Assembly (NCBI RefSeq): GCF_001420915.1
Contig: NZ_CP013021.1
Span: forward strand, 878,001 to 942,000
DNA length: 64,000 nucleotides
From: Agarivorans gilvus
GTDB taxonomy: Bacteria > Pseudomonadota > Gammaproteobacteria > Enterobacterales > Celerinatantimonadaceae
Reading direction: 5' to 3'
Part shown: piece by piece, positions 44,567 through 53,441 of the stretch
How positions within the stretch are numbered: position 1 is the first letter of the stretch
Layout: every line of letters starts with the position of its first letter
Notes under the pieces: generated by a model
The model's database searches: none
What the model saw: the letters and a program-made list of their open reading frames with translations, nothing else
What the model was told of the DNA's origin: nothing
Program-made: the position numbers and the translations under genes

Positions 44567-45997
44567 TTATTGCACACCTAGAGCCTGTAGCAAGTCAGCT
44601 TGGTCAAAATAACGTTCGCCGATAAAGCTTATCGCGTGGTCACCAAAACGTCTCAGCGAGCCCGGCTGCTTCACCCCCATTGGCCAAAAAAACCAACGTT
44701 CTAATCGCTGCGACCCAAACACATAACCGTTGTTATCAAATACACTGCTCTGCCCCTCGCCTCGCGGCAAACTCAGCAAGCTCTGCCACGGTAGCAATTG
44801 ATAGCGCTGTTGAAACAAAGCATCTGAAAGGGATGCAGGACTTAAACCCACAATCTGATGGGTGTCTGCGCTCACCGACACTCTCATGTTTCGGGCCGCC
44901 TTCACCCGGTGCATTAACACCGGTTCTTGGCCGACTTGCTGAACGGCAACATAAGACTGTTGTTTTGGTAGCATTAAGGTATACCAACAGCCACAAAGAT
45001 GAATGCTGTCATAAGCTAAGATGTTTAAGTCTGGACTTAAATGAATACGAAAAACCAGCGCATCATGTTGGCCAGCCACCCAATCGATGGCGCTCAGTTT
45101 AGGTCGCTGTTTAAACCATAAAATGTAATTTAGCTGTATCGTGGTCTGTTGCTTGAAACGCCCATAGCTGATTTTTGAATAGCTCAGCGCCTCACTTAAA
45201 TCAACACTCAAATTTTGCCGCTGCCAAAATGGTTTACCCGGCAGGTTGTTTGAATCGGCATCTTCGATTAGCCATTGAGGCGCGTGCCAACTTAATAAAC
45301 GTTGAGCTTGAGCTGCATCGCTTAAACGACCAAAGTTATCCAAACGTAAGGGTTGGGTTGGCGCGGGTCCCGGTTCGTCAGGCACAAACAAACGGGAACG
45401 TTGGGCAGAGAAACCACTATAAGGCTGCTGACGCGCAGCTAACCAAGTTTGCTTTAAATGGTCTTGTTCTTCAACCACTGCCCGCTCAAATACACGAGAG
45501 CTCAGCGGGTATAAACCCAATATCTTAGCACTTGATGAATAGTCATCTTCTGGTTGTATCTCCGCCAGTAAGGCTGCCGTACTGGAGCTTGATTGTAAAT
45601 AATGCTGCTTGGCCTTAGCGAAGCAAGTTTTTGTATAAGCGCCAAACTCATCTATTTGATAACGGGTTAACCATTGTTGCTGCAAATTGGGAGTTAAGTT
45701 TTGCCACTCCAACCACAAGCCTTGTTGAGCCAATTGAAGCATGGCATCGACGATGGCTGCTTGTTTGGTAGCAGAATCTGCTTGCTCTATGAAACTATAA
45801 ATAAACCGTTGAGAGCGCAGCGCCGGATGCCCCTTGACTCGTGTCGCTTCGAGGGTTCCCACATGCTGATCTAACAAACGATCTAGCGCCTCTATGCTAG
45901 AGGCACAACTATATGCTTCGGGCCGAAGACTACTACAGCCTTGCAACAGTATCGCGCCCAAAAACACACACCATGCCCAAAGCTGCCCTGTCTTCAT
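44567..45997 (-). CDS. Lipoprotein of unknown function
   Basis: Protein of 476 residues if started at the ATG at 45995-45997, which has AAGGAGGT just upstream and gives a lipoprotein signal MKTGQLWAWCVFLGAILLQGCSS. The upstream in-frame ATG would bury this signal. The mature part is mixed alpha/beta with Gln-rich helices, includes FDNNGYVFGSQRLERWFFWP near the C-terminus, and has no motif I recognise. Probably outer-membrane tethered (Ser follows the lipid Cys). Same strand as the HIT gene, 52 bp upstream of it. Confidence 0.75.
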   Translation of the reverse strand: MKTGQLWAWCVFLGAILLQGCSSLRPEAYSCASSIEALDRLLDQHVGTLEATRVKGHPALRSQRFIYSFIEQADSATKQAAIVDAMLQLAQQGLWLEWQNLTPNLQQQWLTRYQIDEFGAYTKTCFAKAKQHYLQSSSSTAALLAEIQPEDDYSSSAKILGLYPLSSRVFERAVVEEQDHLKQTWLAARQQPYSGFSAQRSRLFVPDEPGPAPTQPLRLDNFGRLSDAAQAQRLLSWHAPQWLIEDADSNNLPGKPFWQRQNLSVDLSEALSYSKISYGRFKQQTTIQLNYILWFKQRPKLSAIDWVAGQHDALVFRIHLSPDLNILAYDSIHLCGCWYTLMLPKQQSYVAVQQVGQEPVLMHRVKAARNMRVSVSADTHQIVGLSPASLSDALFQQRYQLLPWQSLLSLPRGEGQSSVFDNNGYVFGSQRLERWFFWPMGVKQPGSLRRFGDHAISFIGERYFDQADLLQALGVQ

Positions 45998-46133
45998 TCG
46001 ACCTCCTTCACTGATTATCCAAGTCATCTTCACTGCGCGATGCGGCTTTCGCCCCAATAGCTAAGCGAGCTTAGCAATAAATTTGTAACCCAAGCGTCAT
46101 AAACTTAAGGCTTTATCCTCAGCAGAACTCACC

Positions 46134-47300
46134 ATGATAAAATCCGCCTTTGATGTTTTCACATGCTTTCTTCGACTAGGCTTAGTCAGCTTTGGTGGCC
46201 CCGCCGCGCACCTAGGCTATTTTCAACAGGAGTTTGTGCATAATAAGCAGTGGCTGTCTCAACAGCATTACCACAACTTGCTAGCCTTAAGCCAGTTTTT
46301 ACCCGGCCCCGGCTCTTCACAAGTCGGTTTTGCAATTGGCTTACATCGCGCCGGTTTACTTGGAGCCCTAGCAGCATTTATCGGTTTTACCTTGCCATCA
46401 GCACTACTTATGACAAGTTTAGCCCTTGTTTCGCAACTGAGTACCGAGCTTACTTGGATGGGAGGCTTAATTGCCGGCTTAAAAATCGCAGCCTTAGTGG
46501 TAGTCATTGATGCCCTCAGCCAAATGTACCACCAGTTTTGTCGTAACAAATACTTAATTACTGCCTGTATTTTAAGCTGTTGTACGGTGTTATTAATCCC
46601 CAGCATCGCTAGCCAACTTGGCAGTTTAGCCGTCGCAGCGCTTAGCGGCGGATTACTACATAAACGGCTTGAACAACAGCTTAATGTCACCCCACCTTGC
46701 TCAAACCATGGCGGCAAGATCCGCTGGCTTTATCTAGCTACCTTCATCTTATTGATGATATTAACTTGGCTACCGATACAAGCTAGCTTAGCGACTTTCA
46801 GTCATTTTTATCAAGCGGGAAGCTGGGTATTTGGTGGTGGGCACGTAGTACTTCCGCTGCTCCAGCAATCACTGGCCCAACAGCTTCCAGCAGAGCAACT
46901 GTTAAGCGCCTACGCTGCGGCGCAAGCGGTTCCCGGCCCGATGTTCAGTATCGCCAGCTACCTAGGCGCAGTGGTTAACCCTGGCTCGCCACTACTTGGC
47001 GCACTGCTCGCTACCATTGCTATATTCTTACCTGGGCTGTTATTAGTACTAGCCTTTGTGGATGTCTGGCAAACCATTGCTCAACAAGCAAAGTATGCCG
47101 CAGCCATTCATATGCTAAATGCAGCGGTGGTGGGTTTATTAATGGCGGCAATGTACCAGCCTATATTTATCAGTGCGGTAACCACCAACTTAGATGCAGT
47201 ATGCGCACTGTTAGGGCTATTTTTACTGCGAGTACTAAAACTGTCGGTATTGTGGGTATTGCTGAGCTTGGCGCTAACCGGGCTACTTTTTTTAGGTTAA
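46134..47300 (+). CDS. chrA: ChrA-family chromate transporter
   Basis: Inner-membrane protein of 388 residues with two homologous CHR domains, the long-chain form. The N-terminal domain begins FTCFLRLGLVSFGGPAAHLGYF and contains LSQFLPGPGSSQVGFAIG (about 53-70). The C-terminal domain repeats the pattern with GSWVFGGGHVVLPLL and AAQAVPGPMFSIASYLG (about 261-277). Chromate or sulfate efflux is the known role for some members. Divergent from the lipoprotein gene. It ends at a strong terminator. Confidence 0.88.
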   Translation: MIKSAFDVFTCFLRLGLVSFGGPAAHLGYFQQEFVHNKQWLSQQHYHNLLALSQFLPGPGSSQVGFAIGLHRAGLLGALAAFIGFTLPSALLMTSLALVSQLSTELTWMGGLIAGLKIAALVVVIDALSQMYHQFCRNKYLITACILSCCTVLLIPSIASQLGSLAVAALSGGLLHKRLEQQLNVTPPCSNHGGKIRWLYLATFILLMILTWLPIQASLATFSHFYQAGSWVFGGGHVVLPLLQQSLAQQLPAEQLLSAYAAAQAVPGPMFSIASYLGAVVNPGSPLLGALLATIAIFLPGLLLVLAFVDVWQTIAQQAKYAAAIHMLNAAVVGLLMAAMYQPIFISAVTTNLDAVCALLGLFLLRVLKLSVLWVLLSLALTGLLFLG

Positions 47301-47310
47301 CGCTGTGGCC

Positions 47311-47334
47311 AATAGCCCGCCGCGGCGGGCTATT
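47311..47334. terminator. Bidirectional terminator (chrA / chemoreceptor)
   Basis: A perfect 24-bp palindrome, AATAGCCCGCCG / CGGCGGGCTATT, lies in the 44-bp gap between convergent genes. The flanks are T-poor, but the GC stem is very strong. Confidence 0.7.
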
Positions 47335-47344
47335 ATTGACGTGC

Positions 47345-49210
47345 TTAGAGTTTAAATGCGCTAACCTCTTTATGCAGTTTATCGGCAATAGCATCTAGTT
47401 CTGTGGCTCGTTGGGAACTCGATGCAGCTTGTTCAGCTAGCTCCATAGAGGCATCTTGGATCCCTTGGGTATTTCGTCCCACTTCTTCGGTGACCGCTCG
47501 TTGTTCTTCTGCGGCACTGGAGATTTGCGTCGCCATATCACTAATATGAGTAATCGAGTTGGTGATGCTTTCTAGCATCTCTGCGGCCTTGGTAGCCTCT
47601 TCCACACTAATATTAGCCAGCTGCTGGCTTTCATCCATGGTTTGCACGGTGCTCTGGGTATTGGCTTGTAAGCGCTCCAACATGGTTTTGATTTCTTCGG
47701 TAGAGCTTTGAGTGCGTTGCGACAAATTACGTACTTCATCCGCCACCACCGCAAAACCACGACCCTGTTCACCGGCTCGTGCGGCCTCAATCGCAGCATT
47801 TAATGCCAATAAATTGGTTTGCTCAGCAATCCCCTGAATGGTAGATAAAATATCGCTGATCTCCTGGGTATTACGTTCAAGCTCCTGCACCGTAGCCACT
47901 GCGCCATCAAGTTGGCCAGCGAGGCTACTCACCTGCTGTTGATTACGGCCTATCAACACTTTACCTTGCTCGGAAAACTCAGCTGATTCACGGGCTGCTT
48001 CTGCGGTTTGTTCAGCATTGTTGGCCACCTCATTGGCGGTAGCGGCCATTTCATTTACTGCCGTCGCCACTTGAGTCACTTCGGCTTGCTGGCGTTCTAT
48101 TTGTTGATTCGAGTCTTGAGTAGACTGGTTGGTTAAAGTCGCCGCTTGTTTTAGATGGTCAGCATCGTCGGCTATATCTTTCATTAAGCCATGCAATTGT
48201 TGAATAAGGCGATCAATACCTGCGGCTAAATGACCGATTTCATCTTGACGCTGCAGGTTAATCCGCTTAGTTAAATCGCCGTCTCCTGAGGCCAGTTCAT
48301 TAATCGCGTCACCTAATACTTCAATAGGTTTAAGCATCGCGCTAATCACTTTCAACATAACCACCGCGATCACCACAAACAAGATCACCGCAAATACTGC
48401 AGAGTTACGAATTAAATCGTTAACCGGTGCAAGCGCCGCTTGTTTATCAAAAACAAACATTAAGTACCAATCGGTACCATCGATCGGCGCAACACTGACA
48501 AAACTCGCTTGATTACTTACCGTTATTTCACTGATAGCAGCACTCTTAGCTTTTTCTTGAATTAACTCAGTACTCAGCTCATCTGACAAGTTAGTGATGC
48601 TCTTAAGCACCATGTCTTTGTTAGCGTGAATAATGATTGAGCCTTGGCGATCCACAATCACCGGATAGACGTGCTCATTGGCCAAGTTCAATACCCGCTG
48701 AGTAACACTGTCTAGGCCTAAATCCCCCGCATAGACCCCACCACTCACTCGCTGCGCCACTGAGATAACCATTCGTCCGGAAGTAGCATCAACATAAGGA
48801 GCAGAGATAAACGACCCGTTAGCTTGCGCGCCTTTATACCAAGGCCGAGTGCGCGGGTCATAGCCTTCCGGCAGGGTTTCATTTGGATCATGCATGGTCA
48901 TTTCACCTTCGGCGCTACCAAAGTAGAAATAAATGAAATCACCGCTATTTTTGGCCTGCGCCAAATCACCCAAAAACGTGTCGGCTTTAGGATCAGAAGT
49001 CATGCCTCGCGCGATAGCCAATTTGGAGTCGAACCACATGCTCACCTGATCGCTAGCAGCTCTACCTAGCTGACTGGCTTCTGCCGCAATATCTTGGCGC
49101 GTTTCTTGGCTTAAAGCTCTAGCTTGAAACCAGGTTTGTACAGCGCTTAATACCGCTAGCAGTACTAATATAATTAAGATTAAACGCTGTTTAATCGATA
49201 AGTTGCCCAT
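47345..49210 (-). CDS. Methyl-accepting chemotaxis protein with dCache-type sensor
   Basis: Chemoreceptor of 621 residues. Membrane helices lie at about 9-26 and 273-295. The periplasmic part between them shows dCache signatures (DPRTRPWYKGAQ, GRMVISVAQRV, YAGDLGLD). A HAMP domain (about 296-350) leads to the signalling tip EQTNLLALNAAIEAARAGEQGRGFAVVADEVR (which begins near residue 466). dCache domains of this type often bind amino acids or other small metabolites; the ligand is unknown here. It is monocistronic. Confidence 0.93.
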   Translation of the reverse strand: MGNLSIKQRLILIILVLLAVLSAVQTWFQARALSQETRQDIAAEASQLGRAASDQVSMWFDSKLAIARGMTSDPKADTFLGDLAQAKNSGDFIYFYFGSAEGEMTMHDPNETLPEGYDPRTRPWYKGAQANGSFISAPYVDATSGRMVISVAQRVSGGVYAGDLGLDSVTQRVLNLANEHVYPVIVDRQGSIIIHANKDMVLKSITNLSDELSTELIQEKAKSAAISEITVSNQASFVSVAPIDGTDWYLMFVFDKQAALAPVNDLIRNSAVFAVILFVVIAVVMLKVISAMLKPIEVLGDAINELASGDGDLTKRINLQRQDEIGHLAAGIDRLIQQLHGLMKDIADDADHLKQAATLTNQSTQDSNQQIERQQAEVTQVATAVNEMAATANEVANNAEQTAEAARESAEFSEQGKVLIGRNQQQVSSLAGQLDGAVATVQELERNTQEISDILSTIQGIAEQTNLLALNAAIEAARAGEQGRGFAVVADEVRNLSQRTQSSTEEIKTMLERLQANTQSTVQTMDESQQLANISVEEATKAAEMLESITNSITHISDMATQISSAAEEQRAVTEEVGRNTQGIQDASMELAEQAASSSQRATELDAIADKLHKEVSAFKL

Positions 49211-49323
49211 TTAAGTGTCCTCTTACATACCGCTTTGTTTTTTTATTGTGAATATTCAATTGATTGGCTTAAAAGTGTGCTAGCATTTGTTACTTATTGA
49301 TGCTAACCCTTGCCTTATTATTT

Positions 49324-50043
49324 ATGAATGAGTATTTAAAATTACTGGTTACATTACCTTGTTTATGGCTGAGCTTTAGCTCACCGTTGGCCGCTCAGGT
49401 TGAACAATTTGAATACGATGATTTCATTATTAGTGATTGCCCTAGTAACGCCCCCACACTAAGTATTAGTGAACCCCACACGCTAGCTTTGCTAACGCAA
49501 CAAAGCCAAACACTGATTAATACGGTTAATGGCAGCCTAGTAGTCGCGGCAATCCCCTATCTAAGTATCGACGAAAAACAGCAAAGCTATAGAAAATTTT
49601 CATTAAATCAAAAAAGCGTAAAATTCAGCCACAACAACAGCACTCCAGAGATGTTTATGTATGGCTGGCAAAATCAAGCTTTTGAGTGGTTTAATAGCTA
49701 CCGCTCGAACCAAAACCCCTTAAGCCCTAGCCCCTTTTTAGCGCTGGCCCGTTACCAAAATCAAACACTGGCTTTTGCCAGTGCTAGCCTAACGAAGCAA
49801 CAACAATTGCCGACACTATTAAACGACAATTTTATTCAGCAGCGGGAACCTTTAATCGTTTTTATTCGACTCGACTCAGTGCTCTCTGAACAAAGCAAAC
49901 AGCACTTAGAGGCCGCCCATTTACAGCACAAGCAACATGGCGATGTATTGATTGCTAGCCGAGGGATCGCCATATGCGATAGCGGAAGTCTTAGCCACAA
50001 TCAGCAACAACGATTAGTATGGATAAAAACAGCGCCTAACTAA
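49324..50043 (+). CDS. Secreted protein of unknown function
   Basis: Protein of 239 residues from the ATG at 49324, giving the signal peptide MNEYLKLLVTLPCLWLSFSSPLAA. Starts at 49297 (TTG) or 49300 (ATG) are also open and no strong ribosome site decides among them. The mature part has two cysteines far apart (ISDC and IAICDS), many Gln residues and no motif I recognise. Probably periplasmic. It lies just upstream of cmoB on the same strand. Confidence 0.6.
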   Translation: MNEYLKLLVTLPCLWLSFSSPLAAQVEQFEYDDFIISDCPSNAPTLSISEPHTLALLTQQSQTLINTVNGSLVVAAIPYLSIDEKQQSYRKFSLNQKSVKFSHNNSTPEMFMYGWQNQAFEWFNSYRSNQNPLSPSPFLALARYQNQTLAFASASLTKQQQLPTLLNDNFIQQREPLIVFIRLDSVLSEQSKQHLEAAHLQHKQHGDVLIASRGIAICDSGSLSHNQQQRLVWIKTAPN

Positions 50044-50150
50044 GCTTGTTTTGCCTCAAGTACTCAGCTGCAGCTCGCCAAGCGAAGCTAAAGCTTGCTA
50101 CAATTGCTCACACTTTCTCTAGCCACAATCATTACATTAGCAAAGCACCG

Positions 50151-51125
50151 ATGATAGATTTTTCTGATTTTTACCAAATTATTGCCAAAAACCGTTTAAA
50201 ACACTGGCTTTACACCCTACCTGCACAACTCGGTGATTGGCAAAAGGAGCATGCTCATGGTGACTTTCCTCGTTGGCAACGAGTGCTTAATAAATTTCCC
50301 CAGCTCACCACTGAACACATCGAGCTTACTGAGCATGTCAGCATAGGTAAAGCGGAGGAGCTTAGCGAAGGCGAACGCAAGAAAATTGAAAACTTATTAC
50401 GCCATTTCCACCCATGGCGTAAGGGCCCATTTGATATTTACGGTATCCACATTGACACCGAATGGCGCTCTGACTGGAAATGGGAACGCCTGCGCCAGCA
50501 TATTTCTCCCTTACAGCATCGCTACGTGTTAGATGTGGGCTGCGGCAGCGGTTATCACATGTGGCGAATGTTAGGAGATGGGGCAGAATTTGTGGTGGGG
50601 ATCGATCCTTCCACCTTATTTTTGATGCAATTTGAAGCTATTCGCAATTTCGCTAATCAAGATCAAAGGGTTCACCTGCTGCCTTTAGGTATTCAAGAGC
50701 TACCAAAACTACGCGCTTTTGATACGGTATTTTCTATGGGCGTGCTATATCACCGCCGCTCTCCCATGGACCATCTGATCCAATTGAAAGAGCAACTACA
50801 AACTGGTGGAGAGCTAGTTTTAGAAACCTTAGTCGTAGATGGTGATGAAAATCAGGTATTAGTACCGGCGGGCCGTTACGGCAAAATGCCCAATGTCTGG
50901 TTCTTGCCGAGTACAGCCGCCTTAAAACGCTGGTTAGAGAAAGTCGGCTTTGTTGATGTACGTATAGTCGACGTTGACACCACCACCGTTGACGAACAAC
51001 GCAGTACTTCATGGATGACCCATGAATCATTAAGTGACTACCTCGATCCTAAGAACAATTCACTTACTGTTGAAGGCTTACCTGCACCGAAACGTGCTGT
51101 TTTAATTGCAATTAATCCAGACTAA
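50151..51125 (+). CDS. cmoB: CmoB, tRNA U34 carboxymethyltransferase
   Basis: Transfers carboxymethyl from carboxy-SAM to 5-hydroxyuridine at tRNA position 34. It has 324 residues from the ATG at 50151, where family similarity begins (MIDFSDFYQIIAKN). An upstream in-frame start would add 35 unrelated residues. The SAM-fold motif YVLDVGCGSGYHMWRMLG (about 125-142) and FSMGVLYHRRSPMDHL (about 196-211) are typical. It works with CmoA, which is coded 6 kb away. Confidence 0.95.
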   Translation: MIDFSDFYQIIAKNRLKHWLYTLPAQLGDWQKEHAHGDFPRWQRVLNKFPQLTTEHIELTEHVSIGKAEELSEGERKKIENLLRHFHPWRKGPFDIYGIHIDTEWRSDWKWERLRQHISPLQHRYVLDVGCGSGYHMWRMLGDGAEFVVGIDPSTLFLMQFEAIRNFANQDQRVHLLPLGIQELPKLRAFDTVFSMGVLYHRRSPMDHLIQLKEQLQTGGELVLETLVVDGDENQVLVPAGRYGKMPNVWFLPSTAALKRWLEKVGFVDVRIVDVDTTTVDEQRSTSWMTHESLSDYLDPKNNSLTVEGLPAPKRAVLIAINPD

Positions 51126-51198
51126 CGAGTTTCGTTACGCTATGCTAATAACAATTGTTAATGTCTACCGATTTATCTTTGTTAAATGGAAATGAACT

Positions 51199-51912
51199 AT
51201 GAAACTGCTTCCTATAATTTCATTGTCCCTGCTGCTGAGCGCTTGTGCTTCACAACAATATGAGCAACAACACCAGCAAACCTTAGGGCAGTTGGATCAA
51301 CTCTCTAGCCAACAAAGTGCGCTGCTTGAGCAGTGTCAAGCCATCTCTGAACAACTCGAGTCTCAGCAACAGCACTTTGAACAATTAGATGAAAAAATCG
51401 ATGGCATTGTTATCCCCAGCACCAACCCACAAAAGCCCACTGTAAAAACCTGTACTAGTCAAACTAGCTACAAACTAGGTAATAAAACAGTCTTAGGTGA
51501 AGCTGAATGGGTTAGCTTGGAACGTCAGACCAACGCTTTCCAAGCAAGAATTGACACCGGAGCCTCGACCTCATCGCTAAACGCGACTGATATTGTTCAG
51601 TTCGAGCGCGATGGAAAAAACTGGGTACGCTTCAATATGCGCCATGACACCCTAGACAAAGATATTTTGGTAGAGCGCCCTGTGATTCGAAGCGCAGAAG
51701 TGATTCAATCCTCGACTAACCAAGTGGATAAACGCCCAGTGGTATCAATGCTGGTTAAATTGGGGCCAATCACTGAAAAAACCGAGTTTACCCTTACCGA
51801 CCGTAAGCATTTGAGCTATCCAGTATTGTTAGGCCGTAGCTTTTTAAAAGACATCAGTGTAGTTGATGTCAGCAAGAAGTTTACTCAAGCGAAGCCCACC
51901 TTTAAGGATTAA
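51199..51912 (+). CDS. Retropepsin-like aspartic protease, lipoprotein (RloA/DUF785 type)
   Basis: Lipoprotein of 237 residues with lipobox LLSACAS (lipid Cys at about 16). A Gln-rich coiled coil follows (about 20-70), then a retropepsin-like domain with the catalytic motif RIDTGASTSSL (about 116-126). Older annotation calls the family putative ATP-dependent zinc protease, but the DTGAS motif points to an aspartic peptidase. It starts a tight three-gene operon with a 7TM protein and an ATP-grasp ligase, an arrangement tied to osmotic-stress tolerance in Pseudomonas (recalled, not checked). Confidence 0.85.
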   Translation: MKLLPIISLSLLLSACASQQYEQQHQQTLGQLDQLSSQQSALLEQCQAISEQLESQQQHFEQLDEKIDGIVIPSTNPQKPTVKTCTSQTSYKLGNKTVLGEAEWVSLERQTNAFQARIDTGASTSSLNATDIVQFERDGKNWVRFNMRHDTLDKDILVERPVIRSAEVIQSSTNQVDKRPVVSMLVKLGPITEKTEFTLTDRKHLSYPVLLGRSFLKDISVVDVSKKFTQAKPTFKD

Positions 51913-51917
51913 ACCCC

Positions 51918-53441
51918 ATGAGTTCTCGCAATACGTTCTATTTAATTGTCAGCCTTTGTATGCTCATCGGTATCAGTATGACCTTGTATCGTCATATTCA
52001 ATTTGAAGTACCATGGCAACCGGGTGAGAAACGCCAGATTTGGTCTATTGAAGCCAAAGTTGAATTTGACGCCAGTGGCGACAGCGTAGAAGCGGTTCTA
52101 GCGCTACCGCAAACACAACAGGGTTTCACTCGTATTCATGAGTCCACCGCCTCACTAGCCTACGGCCTTTCTTTTGTTAATGACCAGGACAACCCCCGAG
52201 CCATCTGGACCAAGCGCAGCGCCCAAGGGCATCAGGAAATGTATTATAAGGTCGACTTTCTCGTAGACCCTAAAGCGACTGACATCTACCAGCCGCAAAT
52301 GCCCACTACGCCGTTTACTGAATACCCAGAGCCCTACTTTACTGCGGCTAACCATCTAGTAAAACAAGCAGAAGAAGTCTCAGCCGATGCCTATAGTTTT
52401 ACTCGAGAATTGATAAAGGCGCTTACCGATGAAGCGGCTAAGAGTAACCAAAATACCGGCCTCATATTAAATTACAAACCGAAAAACCAACTCATCGTAG
52501 ACTTATTAAACAATGCGCACGTGCCAGCCCGTATTGTAAAAGGCTTAGAGTTAGAAGATGGCCGACGCAGACAAAGCATTACCGAATATATTCAAGTATT
52601 TAAAGACGAAAACGATTGGCAAATTTTCGATTTAGCCAGCGCTTCTCAAGGACGTCCAGCAAATACCTTGTTATGGGAATATAACGGCAATAGTCTGCTA
52701 GAAGTGGTTGGTGGCAGAGATTCTCAAGTCACCTTCTCGATGCTGTCGGTAGAACAAAGCGCCCAATCTGCGGTAGCCCCCAAAATTAGCGAAGCGGACT
52801 TCTTAAACTTCTCTATTGATAGTCTTCCTCTAGAAGAACAAGCGCTATTTAAAGGTATTTTGCTGATACCGATTGGCGTGCTGATTGTGGTATTACTGCG
52901 GGTATTAGTGGGCCTAAAAACCTCCGGTACCTTTATGCCAGTATTGATTGCCGTGGCCTTCATGCAAACCTCGCTGATGACCGGCTTAATTGGCTTCTTA
53001 TTGGTGGTGGGTACTGGTTTAATCATTCGAGGTTACCTGTCCCACTTAAACTTGTTGCTGGTCTCGCGAATATCGGCGGTGATCATCACGGTAATCGGCA
53101 TCATTTCCATCTTCAGCGTGATTAGTTTTAAGGTGGGTCTAACCGAAGGCCTTAAAATAACTTTCTTCCCTATGATTATCTTGTCTTGGACCATTGAGCG
53201 CATGTCAGTATTGTGGGAAGAGGAAGGCGCTAAGGAAGTGGTATTGCAAGGCGGCGGTAGCTTGTTGGTCGCAGTATTGGCTTTCTTAGCCATGAATAAT
53301 GAATATGTACGCCACCTCACCTTCAACTTCATGGGTATCCAATTTATCGTATTGGGTATTATTTTGATCCTAGGTAACTACACCGGCTATCGCTTGTTAG
53401 AGCTACGTCGTTTTCAACCGCTCGCGGATAGGGAGGACTGA
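51918..53441 (+). CDS. Inactive-transglutaminase-like protein fused to seven membrane helices
   Basis: Inner-membrane protein of 507 residues. One N-terminal helix (LIVSLCMLIGISMTLY, about 8-23) is followed by a periplasmic domain. That domain includes a transglutaminase-like fold (about 140-270, with VPARIVKGLELEDGRRRQ), which lacks a clear Cys-His-Asp triad. Seven C-terminal helices (about 310-490) complete it. This is the known 'inactive transglutaminase fused to 7TM' family. Five bp after the protease gene and one-base overlap with the ligase gene indicate a single functional unit. Confidence 0.87.
   Translation: MSSRNTFYLIVSLCMLIGISMTLYRHIQFEVPWQPGEKRQIWSIEAKVEFDASGDSVEAVLALPQTQQGFTRIHESTASLAYGLSFVNDQDNPRAIWTKRSAQGHQEMYYKVDFLVDPKATDIYQPQMPTTPFTEYPEPYFTAANHLVKQAEEVSADAYSFTRELIKALTDEAAKSNQNTGLILNYKPKNQLIVDLLNNAHVPARIVKGLELEDGRRRQSITEYIQVFKDENDWQIFDLASASQGRPANTLLWEYNGNSLLEVVGGRDSQVTFSMLSVEQSAQSAVAPKISEADFLNFSIDSLPLEEQALFKGILLIPIGVLIVVLLRVLVGLKTSGTFMPVLIAVAFMQTSLMTGLIGFLLVVGTGLIIRGYLSHLNLLLVSRISAVIITVIGIISIFSVISFKVGLTEGLKITFFPMIILSWTIERMSVLWEEEGAKEVVLQGGGSLLVAVLAFLAMNNEYVRHLTFNFMGIQFIVLGIILILGNYTGYRLLELRRFQPLADRED

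Noticed and set aside
44680..45102. 140-codon plus-strand frame within the unknown lipoprotein gene
   Set aside because: Antisense frame; the minus-strand gene has a strong ribosome site and a lipoprotein signal.
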